Source of the DNA: Crocodylus rhombifer
Lineage: Eukaryota; Chordata; Crocodylia; Crocodylidae
Direction of reading: 5' to 3'
Assembly: GCA_038503035.1 (NCBI GenBank)
Contig: JAVSML010000992.1
Span: 30,001 to 94,000 of the forward strand
DNA length: 64,000 nucleotides
Both the position numbers and the translations under genes were made by a program. The notes under the pieces are model-generated. The model ran no database searches. It saw nothing but the letters and a program-made list of their open reading frames with translations, and was not told the DNA's origin. How positions within the stretch are numbered: position 1 is the first letter of the stretch; each line of letters starts with the position of its first letter. Shown piece after piece: positions 1 through 12,304 of this stretch.

Positions 1-124
1 GCACCGAATAACTTTAACTCAGTAAGAAGTTCCAGTTTATATACTTTTATAGCTGTTGTAACTCCTCCAGGTTGCACAGTTGTATATTAAGATAATGGCA
101 TTTTTCATCGTGATTACAAACAAT

Positions 125-275
125 GTGGTCAGGTTCATAGGAAAGTAAGGCTGGAAGGGACCTCACAAGGTCTTCTAGTCCAGCCCCCTGCTTAAGGCAA
201 GATTTGTCCCTGACTAAACCAGCTAAGTGTCTATCCAGTCTGCTCTTGAACATTTCTAAGGTTGCTGTGACTCCT
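125..275 (-). mobile_element. CR1 LINE 3' tail, antisense
   Basis: The plus strand reads as the reverse complement of a CR1 3' end: a 'tcatagga' start, then 'ctggaagggacctcacaagg', 'tctagtccagccccctgc', and a stretch matching the C-terminal coding end ('ctatccagtctgctcttgaa'). This is the standard 5'-truncated CR1 fragment of birds, crocodilians and turtles. No coding potential remains. Confidence 0.8.
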
Positions 276-3200
276 GAAGTTTTGCACTTTTTGGGTCTAA
301 ATTGGTAATTTTAAATCTAGAAATCCTGATCTCCTTTTGTATAGCAAAGGGATGGGGAATCAGTTTCACGGAAGACTGCTGCTTGCTGCCAGTGGTAGCA
401 AACACATGCCTCTTTCCATTGCCATGAATCTTGACTTAAAGATTTTGTTCTTCTGAGTAGAAGAGTGTTGCCTCCAGCTCTGTGAAGCCTTGATAGAAGA
501 TTGTATGGTGCCATGTATAAATCCAACCTTAACTCGCATAACTTGGAAAAAAAAATCAAGGACACTAATCTGAACTTGGATTGCCTGTAGAGTCTGACAC
601 TTAAGTTGATGTGCATTCAACATTCTCTCCCCCTCCTTTTCACTCCCCTATTGTAACAAGCAGGAGTTAAGGATTACATGAAAATAGTGTAGGGATGAAG
701 GCTGAAATCAAATAGTGATCTTGGCACTTTTTTTTTGGTCATGGTATGGTAGTTTCAACAATGACACCAGGAGGTAAGGTTACACAGGAAATGTACAGTA
801 ATAATAATGTAAATTGAATTTGGTAGTTTGCAAAAGGGAAGGGTGCCAGATAACTTGTCCACTACTTTAAACCGAAGTGTAACAAGCACCTTGAATGTTA
901 CACGTTTTAATGAGCTTCACAAATCTCAGAGGCGAAGAGCTTGAGAGAGACCATAAGTTTCTGTAATACACAGCATTTGCTGTTGAGTTTAAATATCTTC
1001 AGAGGGAAACCGGTTTCTGCATGTGAATCTTCTCTGCAGTCTGGTGAAACCAGCTCTTTGAGAAGAGTCTGCTGCAGCATTTTTCTGTGACTTGTAAACA
1101 GCTGGTGGCATCAAACACCTATCTTGGTTCATTTAATCTCGGCCATTTATCACTTACCAGGATACAAAAGTCTGTTAGTTCTCTACAGCCTAAGACAAAA
1201 TTCTGTGTTGAAGAATCAATTGTTCTGACGCTGTTTTGTGACTCAGTAATTTAAATTTACTGTATGAGTGCCTAGTGCATGCATGTTGGCAGCATCTTGC
1301 ATACTTTGTTTTCTTTCCATGTCTTCTATTAAGTCTGCTTATTCTTTGTATTTCCAGTCTTCATTTATTTTCCAAACACTTTTAAATATAGGCATGGAAC
1401 TTGGGCCTTTGTGATGTCACAGTCATCAGATTTTGCTAAGCTGTATTGATCATTACCCAGCTTCCTTCCTTACCAAAGGCACTGCCCTCCCCTGAAAATG
1501 ACAACTACTCCTTGAGTGTAGATCTGCGTGACTTCATGTGCCACTCTGGATTTTGTTTTTCTTGCTGTGATTTGGGACCTGTATAGTCCTAGACTTTGCT
1601 GTAAAAACACTTTATTCATAAAGTGGATTGCTACAAAAATCATTGGCTTATATGGATTCTTGTGGCATAAGTGCTCAGAAGGAAGACTCTTATAGGCAAG
1701 CAGAAGATGGGCTTCTCTGGGCATTCAGCCCTTCTTTATATTCATCTTGTCTAACCTTCTGCAGACCCTGTGAGAATATACCAGTAATTTTGAAAATACG
1801 TTAACATGAACTAATCTGTTTTATACTTGGTACTTCAGTTTCTCCTGCCAAAAGCTTGCCATTTACTATGGTCTCCAGAAGCATTCTTAATTATTTGGGA
1901 TTTGATTTTAAGTCATAATGTAGAGGAGGGTTCTACCAGCTGTACTCCTTCTTCTCCACCCCCACTGCCCTAGGTTGTTATTCAGCCTTGCTTTCTAGCT
2001 TTGTAAGAAAGCAAACCTTTCATAGGACAAGTACTCAACTTTTAGTTTTTTGTTTGTTGGTTTTTGTTCTTTTCCTGAAAAGAACCTCTTATGTCCAAGT
2101 GTTTCTACTCTTCATATAAACATTTTAACATTACCTGTTTCAGTTTATTCAAACAAGTTGAAGGAATTCCTTCTAATACATCTCACTATCTTTTTGTCGC
2201 AAAACATTATTTGGCATTTTTAGCCTGTTCCTGGTAGCTGTTTTGCAAACTATCACTGTTAGTGATGTCATCAGTCTTAACATGATTGCAAACAGCAATA
2301 GTTGTTTTAATAATTGTTTAAATGAGTTTCAGTCTATGGTGAGATCCCCTTTCAGATAAACAGGATTAATTTTAATGTCAAATGGTTCAATTTATTACTC
2401 TTAAAACATTCTGTTCTAAGTTTGAGACATGTTGTTGGCTTTCTTTTGCATGTACATTAAACATGGTTTTATGTACTTAGTTTTTTTCCCCAAAAAATAA
2501 AGACTTTTTTCCTTCTGGGAATCTTCAGTTTGATGCAAATCCTGAGCCTGTTTTTCTTGATGTAGTTACAAGCATGTTCTGCATTCCCAAGTTCCCTAGG
2601 CATAGATGGGCCAGCCTGCCACTTTTTCATATAGTTCCCAACCAAAATTTAACAAATCCAGAAAGCTGTTTCTCTCATGAAACAAAATGAGCCCAAGCAG
2701 CTTGGCTGTCTAGAAATTTCTTGCAGGTGTATAGCTGTCTCATTGATTTTTGGAGTCTTGTTGGTCTGTACCAAAATACTGCATAACTTGTATGGCTTTC
2801 TTGTAGGGACGTTACTTTTTTGCATTCCCCAGCACCTTTCTCTGATTTGTATATTATACCAATTATAGTTATGTTTCCCTTTGTGGCATGGTAGGGTAAG
2901 GTGCAACTATTATAGTGAAGTGAGAGAGATTTAGCTTCACTGATATTTGCATGTCAAATTGTACCCTAGAAGTTAATTTTGAACTTGGGGCAAAGATGTA
3001 CATCAGCAACAAAACAAATTACCAAAGGCTGTCTTGGCATTTCCACTCAGAATTGGCACTTTGTTTGTCTTGCCTCTATAGGTATCACTTTTTGATAAGC
3101 AACAAAACCTCTTTAAGAAAATTGATAGGAAGCCAGTACTGGGTGTGGCTTGGTATGTACCAAGATCTTTAGTCAGAGTATTTACTGTACTTCGACAGGG

Positions 3201-4080
3201 GTGTGGCTGCAACAAAAAAACAGCATTGTACTAGTTGTATAACCTTTCCTACAGTACAATAGATTTGAGGCCATATTGGTTACTTGGGAAAACTATTAGA
3301 TGACTTAAGATGCTTGAGGGATGGTGAAGATCAAGGAATAAATTATATTTTGCCTGTAAGAAGGCAGGCTGTGCCTCAAAAGAGAACGTATCAGTGTGAG
3401 TCTCTTGTTTTTTCTTTGGAGAAAAAAAAAAAAACAAAAAAAAACCTCATGGCCCAGTTTCAGAGACTCGGGAGGGGAATTTTTTGATGAATAAAGTGCT
3501 GGTGACTGCAGAAGTGTTGGATCATGTTGGTGGGTTGAGCAGGAAAGTGCTGTAAGTGTTTTTTATTAACTTCCTTTACCGCCTTTTAAGAGTGCCAAGT
3601 AGTTGAACTGTATTTCTTCATAATATGGGTAAGCATTAAAGAGCATGTGCTGCATTTAAGTGAACCTATGCAGAGGTTTTTAACAGTCTTCAGCCAACAT
3701 CACAGTGCAGTGAAAGTTGTTCTGTTTTGTCGTCCGTTCCCCCACCCTGGCTATATCTGCTTGTCAGGGTCAACATCTCTTAAGGCAGTGCTGACCTGAT
3801 TTTTGGAGGGAGATGTGCTCTTTCTAGGCCCCTGCCCAAGCTGAAATTGATTAATTGATTACTCAAAGTCCCTTTTGGACAGCAGTGTTGACTACTGCCA
3901 CCACTTCAGTTCCTTGTATGTATGTTCCTGTTAGTCATGCTTGCATAAAGCTTTATTTCCACTGTTGCAATGATTTCTGTGGAGTATTTTGTGTGTTTAG
4001 CTATCATTCATGCTGATGTTACAGCTGGAAAGCAAGAAAGCCATCACTTTCTGTTCATTCAGCTCTGCAGATTCCCAGTA
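276..4080. other. AT-rich unique sequence, no gene seen
   Basis: No open frame here has recognisable protein character and I see no known repeat family. There are poly-T and poly-A runs (near 729 and 3421-3445) and an isolated AATAAA at 2496-2501. The stretch could be part of an intron or a long 3' UTR, but nothing in the sequence decides this. Confidence 0.5.
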
Positions 4081-5190
4081 AGTCGAGGAAGGAGTAGGTA
4101 AGGTCAACTCCAATGGCATCGTCCTTGGTCAAATGCTCTGAACATGGACTTGCCATCACCAAGACCTTGTTTCACCAAAAAAAAAAACCAGGCACAAGAC
4201 ATCATGGCTATACTCATGATCTAAGCTTTGACACCTGATTTGAATATGCAATCCGGGGCACAGATGATGACAAATGTATCCATATCACCTGAGTTAGGAG
4301 CGGCTTGATCACCAACTCAGTGATGTCACTCAAACTGGTACCCAAATGAAGCAATACTGATGGAACATCAATGTTGAACTTGAGGACTCAAGCAAGCAAG
4401 ACCCCTCCCACTAGTGCCTGAACAAAACTGGTGAATTCTAATCAATAACAATGGGAGAATGTCAGCAGCATGTAGGGTGGCCTCAAGGCCACGGTCATCA
4501 GCACCTGTGAAGACATTTTGGATTATCTACCAGGACACATCAAGGCTGGCTTGATGAGAGTGACTAGTAGGTCCAAGAGTTGATTGACTGCAAATGCAAG
4601 GCCTCTTGTGCTTGGCAAAATGACACCAACTCCAAACAAAAGAAGTCAAATCTCCAATAAGCCAAGGCAGAGGTTCAAAGGAGGACCCATGATATGAAGA
4701 ACATATGGTGGAAAGACAAGATTAAGGAGATTCAACATCTGCAGGAACAGCATGTTGGACAAAATGAATCCAGTACCACCTATCCCACACAGAAATGCAT
4801 CTGAGCTGCAATAGAGCCCTTGCCAACCATCTTCAGATACAGATAAGACTCGTGGAAGACTATTATACTTGGCTGTGAAGGATTGCCAGTCTGTGGTCAG
4901 TTTAGGAAGAAGTGACCTTGCAGCCAACTTGTCATCAGCAAAGAGCAGAAGATGATCCAGGAGCTGCCACAGTTGGGGAATATATTTGGCAAACATTCTA
5001 GCTCTCGGCACCACCACTGTGCTTCACGAATGTGGGAGAGAAGGCTTGGATGCTTTTGAGGGAGATCAATCAGAAATTTTTGGAGAAGTGGATTTAGGCA
5101 GCTACCTCCACCTGCGTTTTTTTTCCATTAACAGCTTTAGCTTTAAAGTCTCAACTACTACAGGCAGAGGAGGAATGTAGAGAGCTGGTC
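4080..5190 (+). mobile_element. Decayed non-LTR retrotransposon, endonuclease-to-RT linker
   Basis: Translating the plus strand in shifting frames gives the linker typical of RTE-like LINEs. Near 4115-4170 there is a piece resembling the 'hgLAITkTLFH' endonuclease block. Near 4560-4720 there is a block resembling 'vQELIDcKckA.cAWQNDtNSKqKKsnlq.AKAEVQRR', followed by 'NiWWKdKikEIQHLqeqh'. Stops and frameshifts are frequent and no catalytic block is intact. The exact clade (RTE versus another LINE) is not certain. The copy is old and dead. Confidence 0.6.
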
Positions 5191-5274
5191 CAGACAGTGT
5201 TTCAGCTCCTAAACTTCCTTGAAAAATATTCTGTTTACCAGGGCTCCCCTAAGGAAAACCAAGGTCCAATGATC

Positions 5275-5515
5275 ATAAACTGCTGGAAGACAGTTTTAGA
5301 CTGGACATAAGGAAGAACTTCTTTACTGTACAAATTTTCAGAGTCTGGAATAGACTCCCCCCCAGAAATGGTGGAAGCACTTGGGACACATTCAAGATAC
5401 ATTTGGATCATTATCTTGCTGGGGTCTGGCACCAGCTGACTTCCTGCCCTTGGGCAGGGGGCTGGACCTGATGATCTCGCAAGGTCCCTTCCAGCCCTAA
5501 TGTCTATGAAATCTA
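5275..5515 (+). mobile_element. CR1 LINE 3' end, sense
   Basis: The segment reads through the last CR1 coding block ('gactggacataaggaagaac', 'tctggaatagactcc'), then the 3' UTR ('cttgctggggtctggcacca', 'ggctggacctgatgatctcg', 'aaggtcccttccagcccta'), ending near 'tgtctatgaaat'. It is 5'-truncated. It is separate from the older LINE relic just upstream, judging by its much lower decay. Confidence 0.85.
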
Positions 5516-6758
5516 AGTTTATGTAGATCTGTAGAAAAACTAGTTTCAACCATAAGAAACTACATTTAAATATATTTTTCATGCAAGACTAACCCCCCCC
5601 CCCCCTTTCAGATTTAGTTATTGGAAGCTTCACAAAATAGATTGCTGCAATGAGATGTGTAGGAAAGCTGCAGAGAGGTTAAATGATTTGCACAAGGGAC
5701 AAAACAGTGGAGTGGACTGAAATTAATTTAGAGTCCTAGTCCTACTTTAAGTGTTTCTTTTGTGATTTTTGTTATAGCTATAGAATTAAGATCTCACCTG
5801 TCTGAAGCCCTAGATACTGCGTAGCACAACACCTATCTAGGGTCAGCAATGTCTTTGGGTAGAGTACCAAAAAACTGCAACCCTGACTTGTAAGATGTTG
5901 GCATGCCGGGGTGGATGGTGAGGGAGCCACAAGGGGCCCAATCCTTGTGACGGCACAGCTCCAGTCCCTTCCCTGCCACTTGCCCTGGGGTGTAGCCAAC
6001 AACAGGTGCGCATAAGTTGGGCCTGGGCTACATAGACCCCAGTGCAGCTGCCTGCTGTGAGCAGCCCAGGCTCCATGGATGGTGGCAAGAGCCTGCCCAG
6101 GGTCTGGACTAGCTGTGGCATGCTAAGCAAAATGGCTTCCCATGCCATGCTCTGGGTTGCTCTGTATTTTGGTATACCTCACAAGAAATGGACTCATGAC
6201 CTCATGGTCACCTTTTCTATTTAGATTAGAAGGCTATGATAGAAAAAAACTAGATAAAAACACCAAAAAAGCCCCACTAAAAGCAGACTCTATACAGATG
6301 TTAGGTGAGCAGAGTCCAACTAATGCATTGCCTCTTCTGGGCATGTGCTGGGCTGGGTATGGGACTGTACCAAGTTTTAAAGTAAAGCATGTTTGTTTTT
6401 TTCCATATCTGCAAGCAGCCTATATTTTTAAGATTCTCAGTTATTCAGGTCTATGAGTTGATTATTAAGCTATCTTGCACTACAGTATGTTCTGCAAGAC
6501 ATCACTTAAGCTACCTATCAGATTTACTACACGTGCACACATGGCTAAAATGACACTCATTTCCTTATGGCTTTTTGGAGAACTGTATAAAGAAAAGGAA
6601 GCATACTGATTTGGGGGGATTTCCAGTATTTTTTTTTTTTCTTTTAATAATAATAATAATATACAAATGTAACAAAGCATAAATAAATCTATAAAGGAAG
6701 CTTTTGGATAAAATGTATACAAAGCTTGTTTACTGTTCAACATGAAAAGTATAAAAGT
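5516..6758. other. Intergenic; no gene seen
   Basis: A poly-C run lies at about 5591-5605. A moderately GC-rich stretch at 5870-6150 has open frames but no recognisable protein. Then comes AT-rich sequence with an (ATA)n run near 6648-6662. This is just downstream of the VAMP8-like gene on the minus strand, so part of it may be that gene's 3' UTR. Confidence 0.5.
6265..6430 (+). repeat. Unclassified dispersed repeat, copy 1
   Basis: This stretch aligns by eye with 12118-12300. Shared blocks include 'tacagatgttaggtgagcag', 'cttctgggcatgtgc' and 'tctgcaagcagcct'. The copies are diverged with small indels. The family is not recognised and no ends are defined. Confidence 0.5.
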
Positions 6759-8117
6759 TTATGTTGGGATAACACCTGTAGCCAAGAGGATAATAAATGT
6801 TAAAATAATAAGGAAAATAACAACAATTAATATAATCATTTTGAAGTTTTTCCACCACATCTTCCTGGAAATCTTTGTAGATGTTTTTTGAAAAGCATCA
6901 GCCTGAAAGCAAAATGACAAAAAACTTTATTTCTCAGGAACTGGATCTGTTGAACATTTGTTGTACAGAAAATTGTTTTTAAATATCCACACACAAGAAA
7001 GACTTGAAGCTTATTTGACAGGTATACAGACTGTGGAGCATCACCAAGAATGACCTGTTTAATTGCCACCCACTCCCCCACTGCAATAAAAATAAGTCTA
7101 ACAGTATAAATACTTTTCTGAATTGTGAGATTGGATTAGAACTTTATTCAGCTAATTTTGAATTGGTTGTTTTTCCTTTTTAATTGCATTGTATATACAG
7201 TTTTCCATACTCGCCAGTTTAAAAAACAAAAACAAAAAAACCCCTATAAGCTCTTTCTACTGAACCTCTATGGTTACATTTAAAAGATTTGCATGCTAAT
7301 GAAAGGTGAAAGTTTGAGGCAAAACAGGTTCTTCTAGTAATATAGGTCTTGTGCAACCTCCATAAAATAGGTTTGTTTGGAAAGGTTCACTTAAACATTC
7401 AAAACAATTTTCCTCTAAAGGTGAAGGGCTAATGAGTGTTTAAAAGCTTAGAAGCATTACATTAAATTACTCACAGGAAAGAAACCTGTTACTTAAAAAG
7501 AAATCTTACAGTTCACATACTAGTATAGTGATATTTTCCTGTAGTATGCATTAATGCAATATTCTAACATTTTCTTTCTGTCCCTGAAAACTTTTATGTA
7601 ATTGTCAATAGAAGCAAAGAGACATTTTATAGATTTCCTAGACTTCTAGGGTCAGAAAGGACCTGGTAGATCATTGAGGCCGGAAGATCATCAGGGACCA
7701 GGTAGACCATTGAGGCTCGAGGCAGGAAAGAGGGCTAGGTCCAATCTCTTCTTGAACACCTCCAAGGTAAAAGAAAGTACTACCTCCCTTGGAAGCCCAT
7801 TCCATGTTTTGCCAACCCTCACTGTAAAGAATTATGTTATGTTGACCATTACTTTATTTTAGTAAAGACTGTATAAACTCATAACTTCACCAAAATTAAG
7901 GAGTTCATCTAAAACCTTTGTGCATGTCAGATGTACAGGCTGCATGAGAAATTATATCACTTACCGCTGTTTGGAGATCATCTGTTCTATCAACAAGCTC
8001 GCTCAGTTTTTCTTCCCTTTGCAAAACCTTATCGATGTTTTTGGTCATAACATTTTTAACATCATCAACTTGAATTTGTAGGGTAGAAATTGTATCACTG
8101 GCATTCTTATTCTCCAT
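6759..8117 (-). CDS. VAMP8-like R-SNARE (two coding exons)
   Basis: This is a vesicle-anchored R-SNARE that would pair with Qa/Qb/Qc SNAREs in membrane fusion. Coding exon A runs 8117 to 7965 (51 codons, from ATG) and ends at GCG|GTAAGT. Coding exon B runs 6902 to 6759 (47 codons plus TAA) after a CAG acceptor. Both junctions are phase 0. The 98-residue product matches the usual 100 residues of VAMP8. The SNARE motif spans about residues 13-71, with '[16 protein letters not shown]' and the zero-layer arginine at position 34. The juxtamembrane '[10 protein letters not shown]' is typical of the family. A single tail anchor follows at about residues 73-94, then 'VIPT'. An acceptor-like tract ends directly before the ATG, so an upstream 5' UTR exon is expected but not found. 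VAMP8 is the closest relative from memory (the 'KNxMTxN' and 'WWKN.KMI' blocks). Whether this is VAMP8 itself or a paralogue is open. Confidence 0.85.
7635..7855 (-). mobile_element. CR1-type LINE 3' tail in the VAMP8-like intron
   Basis: The plus strand shows an antisense CR1 tail ('agggtcagaaaggacctggt', 'tcttcttgaacacctccaa', 'ggaagcccattccatg'). It sits in the 1062-bp intron between the two coding exons. About 40 bp around 7664-7720 is internally duplicated ('gaccaggtagaccattgagg' repeats the preceding block). It is in the same orientation as the host gene. Confidence 0.75.
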
Positions 8118-8929
8118 CTACATAAAAGAAAGTAGTGAAGGTTTCTGTTAAGTGTTCCTTCACTAACTTTTAAAATAAAATAGTTGGAAATACAGAGCAG
8201 CCTCTTACTCCTGAGCAGTGCCATACTCCTTTGAAAGATGGTGGCAAGGCCTAATTCTAAGTATAGCCTAAGTGAAGACTTGCTCTCCCCATCCCTGCAT
8301 GTCCCCCCCCCTCCCCCTTCCCCTGTTTAAATTAAAGGTGTTTATCATAGTGAACACCTGAATTTGTCTCTGCCTTATTGAATAGCTTAAAGAACACCAG
8401 TGAAAGAAGGTAAAATGTACTGTACCTATTTTGCTTCTTAACAATGCATGTGAAAAATACTCCAACCCTTTTTCTTTTTTTAAAAGAAGTAGGGAGGTGG
8501 CTTGAATGGAGAAAGGGTAGCTTAACTAATTAACTTGCTTCCTCCTTTGACTCAAGGCACAAAGTTCACAGTAGCTCTCTTCTTTCACTGAGCTCAGACT
8601 TGAGGTTCTGGATATTTTTAACAGTAACAAAAACAAACACACACAAAAACCCAAGCAGAACAACATTCCAGATCCTTTTCTTTTCTTTTTTTTTTTTTTT
8701 TTTTTAATTAAAATTTAAATCTTGTGTCATAAAGAAGGGAAGAAAAAGACCAGCCCAATATTTATGTATAATTTAGAGTAAATCCTTTATGTATATTATA
8801 TATCCTTCAAGAGGTGGATTTATTAATGTTTTCAGGAAATACTTAAGTCTTCTCTGCACTAAGAATTTACTAAGGTTTGTTTTGTTTTGTTTTGTTTTGT
8901 TTTTTGAGTTCTCTGAGGTTGTCAATAAG
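8118..8929. other. Sequence upstream of the VAMP8-like coding start; no gene seen
   Basis: Pyrimidine-rich sequence directly precedes the VAMP8-like ATG on the minus strand (splice-acceptor-like). Further out are a poly-C run near 8306, a poly-T run at about 8685-8706 and a (TTTTG)n run at 8875-8905. No promoter or first exon can be fixed. Confidence 0.5.
8875..8905. repeat. (TTTTG)n microsatellite
   Basis: There are about six tandem TTTTG units, ending in a T run. No function is suggested. Confidence 0.9.
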
Positions 8930-10050
8930 CTGGTGGATTGGGGTGATCCAGTTGCCATAATATATTTGGACTTCTAAAAAGCCTTTGCTAAGGTCCCCCC
9001 ATATCGGAGGTTCTTAAGTAAATTGGGTAGTTGTAGGATTGCAGGAAATGTCCATTTGTGGATTAAAATTTGACTTAAAGATAGAAAGCAAAGAGTATGT
9101 ATAAATGCTCAGTTTTCAGGATGGAAAGAAGCAAACAGCAGTATCTTCAAGGATCAGTGTTGGGACTAGGTGGTTTATCATATTCATAAATGATGTGGAA
9201 AAGGGGGTTAGCAGCAAGGTGGCCAAATCTGTAGATAATAAAACTATTCAAAGTGGCAAAGACCAAGTTGGACTGTGAGGAACTACACAAGGATTTAGTG
9301 CAACTGAGTTCATGGGTAACTAAATGACAGATGAAATTCTATGTAGGTAAGTGTAATATGATGCACCTAAACAAAAATAATCAACCATACCTATACTATC
9401 ATTGTTATCACTATATTAGCTGTTACCACACAGGAAAGAAATGTGGGAGTTGTTGTGGACAGTTCATTAAAAACATTGGCTCACTGCTCAGCAGCTATCA
9501 AAAAGGTGAACAAAATGTTAGGGGTTGTTAAGAAGGGCAATATAAACCAAACTAAAAGTGTCATGCCCCTTAGTAAATCCAGAGAGTGTCCACAACTTGA
9601 ATACTGTGCCAGATTCAGGTGCCCACACCTCAAAAAGGATATAAAAGAACTAGAGATGGTGCAGAGAAGAGCAACAAGTATGACTAGTAGTACAGAGGGA
9701 TTTCCACATGACAAAAGACTGAGGAGGCTTGGCCTATTCAGTTTAGAAAAGATGCTTGAGGAGGGACATGAGAAGGGTTTACTAAATGGCAAAGAATTAA
9801 ATAGAGGTTTATTATTATTAACTCTCTCACAATACAAGAACTAGGGGGTCACAAAAAACTAGTAGGTAGCAAGTTTAAAACTAACAAAAGTTTTTTTTTC
9901 ATGCAGCACATAATTGAAGTGTGGTACTCATTGCCACCAGATGCTGTGGAAGCTGATGGTTTAGCCAGTTTCAGAAAGGGATTGTACAAATTGGAGGAAA
10001 GGAGCATCAGTAGCTATTGAGCATAGGAGTTAGGGATACAGACTCTGAAT
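8930..10050 (+). mobile_element. Old CR1-type LINE, RT to C-terminus, decayed
   Basis: Plus-strand frames give remnants of the CR1 reverse transcriptase in order. RT motif A resembles 'YLDF.KAF' with a stop inside (8965-8985). Next is an 'FINDV' block (9183-9200), then a long C-terminal piece 9443-9844 with 'KELEMVQRRAT' and 'RLRRLGLFSLEKM'. The 3' part around 9900-10010 matches the 'WN.LP..V' tail. Frameshifts and stops are frequent, so this copy is much older than the one near 40 kb. Confidence 0.8.
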
Positions 10051-12300
10051 TTAAACTCCATAAACTTTAAGGCTGCTTAGAGACATGGAGGGGGCAGGGG
10101 ACCCAAAACAGTGCTTTTACTTTTAGCTCCGTGTGTCCACATGCTGAGTGTAGTACATGCCTAGAAGAGGCATTGCATCAGTTTGACCCAGCTCATCCAG
10201 TGTCTATAGCTCACATGCCTCAGCAGGGCTTCTTGGAATTTTTATCTAATAGCTAATTTAATCTTCCTGTTCCTCTGGCAGAGTTTTGTCCAGGACACAA
10301 ACCCTGCTAGTTATACCTTTGGATGGTGTATCAGACTTTCTTTAGTGTTTCCTCAACTGAGTTAGGTGTCCCCATGCTTGACAGATTGTGTGTAATGAAT
10401 TCAGCAGCTAGGATGGGGATTCTCCCCATTTAAAATATAATTAATGTAGGTGTCTACCTTGAATTTGTGAATTCCAGCACTGGAGCCAGGGGCCTTACAT
10501 TTTAGGTATGGGAATACTCTGTTGTTGTATTCAGTGCCTCCATGCCATGACCTTCCTTCTTTCTGACTAAACACTTCTTGTCTCTGACAATGCTTCTCCC
10601 AGCTTATAAGTCCTCAGTTTCACAGAGCAGAATGGGAAGTGAGGATTGGAGCCACAAAACAGTTTTGATATTGCACTGCTAGACACTCCAGTGCATAACT
10701 TCAGATACCCCAGACCAGATCCAAACTGATCTTGTTGGCATATGAACAGCACTTAAGTGGTTGGTACCAAAATCGCAGAGTAATCCAAATTGGCTGTGGT
10801 CAGTGGCTGCAAAACTGGTCCGGAGATTGATTTTGATGCCTCTGTTTTGCCAGCTCTCTTCTGTAAGACATAGATGAAGGAGATGGTAGTCTCCATTTAC
10901 TATTCTCAGTGGTTAGAACCAATTTAGAGTGTAGAAGACCAAAGTCCAAAACTAGAATAATTTTAGTCATTGGGTTGGAGAGAGTGACTCCATAACAAAT
11001 ATTTAAAATAAAATGCTTTTAACCATTCAGTGGAGTAGAAAGTTAGAACTGATATCTCTTCCCTAACTACCAATTTGCTTTCTCTCATCCAATAACTATT
11101 TAATTACTCTATGCAAAATAGAATGTTTTTAACAGTTATACCTGAACAGGAAGGTCTGAGACTCCTCCTGAGCCTGTAGCAGGGATATCAAATATCTGGT
11201 ATGTAAACTGGACTTGGCCTCTGGAGCCATATCATCTGGCCAGAGGGGAGGGGTGAGTAGGAGTGGAGCCTGCCACCAAATTCCAGGATATGGAGCCATG
11301 TTTGTTTTGTGTGTTGTGATTAACCTGGTGGTTAGCAGGTGCATCAACTGCTGTGGGTGCTTGAATTGAATCTCAGAGTCCCACCTGGCTGCTCTAACAT
11401 CTGAGGTTTAAATGGTGGGCCCAGCTTGCTACTATTGTGGTACAGGCTGCTGTTTTTGCACCCAGATTGTAGTGCCTCACCCCCTTGCATGCCCTCTGAT
11501 TGGCAGGTTAAGGGCCAGATTTAATTGTAGCAGCAGAGGCCTTGCCCCCCTCCCCCTGGCTCTTTGGAAGAAGACAGGGAGGAGAGACCTTGGAGATGGG
11601 CTGGGGACTGTTTGCTCCTCCCGGCAGGAAAACTGGGGCCTGGGGGGTTGGGGGAACCTGGAGTGCTCTAACATCTGAGACATTGGATAAAGGGCTCTTT
11701 CTTCCTCCAGTTTTATTCATGGAGATTAATTTCATAGATAAAAACAACTATGTGACTGAGCCCTGCAGGTAAGATGGTAGAGGAGTGTCTTGTTTGTGGA
11801 AATTGTAGGGCTAACTGCACCTCCACGTAGCACTGTAAGGACTTTGGACTTTAGACGCCTAGAAAACTTCCTTGGTAAAATCATAGGTGTCTATGGATAT
11901 GGGTAACTCCAGAAATAGACAGCAGCTGGACAGGGGTTTCAAGAATTTTAATTTTGTTCTTGGGTACCTGCAGCCTTACAGATTAATTTGCAGATGCTAA
12001 AACAAAACAAAACTGCTTTAACAGAAGAAGCAACGTGCTACTTTGAGCCAGCTCTGCAGTGTAGACTGGGTGCTTCAGAGGGTCTTAGCTAGAGCTGATT
12101 CAATCAGCTATTAGGTAAAAGCACAAAAAAGCCTCACCAAAGCATTTGATCTTTACAGATGTTGGGTGAGCAAGGTCCAGCTAAGGTGCTGCCTTTTCTG
12201 GGCATGTGCAGAGCTTGGTGCAGAAGTTTGCTGAGTTGAAAGCAAAGCACTGTGTTCTTAATGTCTGCAAGCAGCCTGAGTCTCTGTGCATATTGCCTAA
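10051..12300. other. Intergenic; one direct repeat pair, no gene seen
   Basis: No recognisable coding exon. A 16-bp perfect direct repeat (TGCTCTAACATCTGAG) lies at 11390-11405 and 11664-11679, bracketing 258 bp of GC-rich sequence. The last 180 bp are the second copy of the unclassified repeat at 6265. Confidence 0.5.
12118..12300 (+). repeat. Unclassified dispersed repeat, copy 2
   Basis: It shares several 13-20-base blocks in the same order with 6265-6430. It abuts the MITE that begins at 12305. The family is not identified. Confidence 0.5.
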
Positions 12301-12304
12301 TAGG

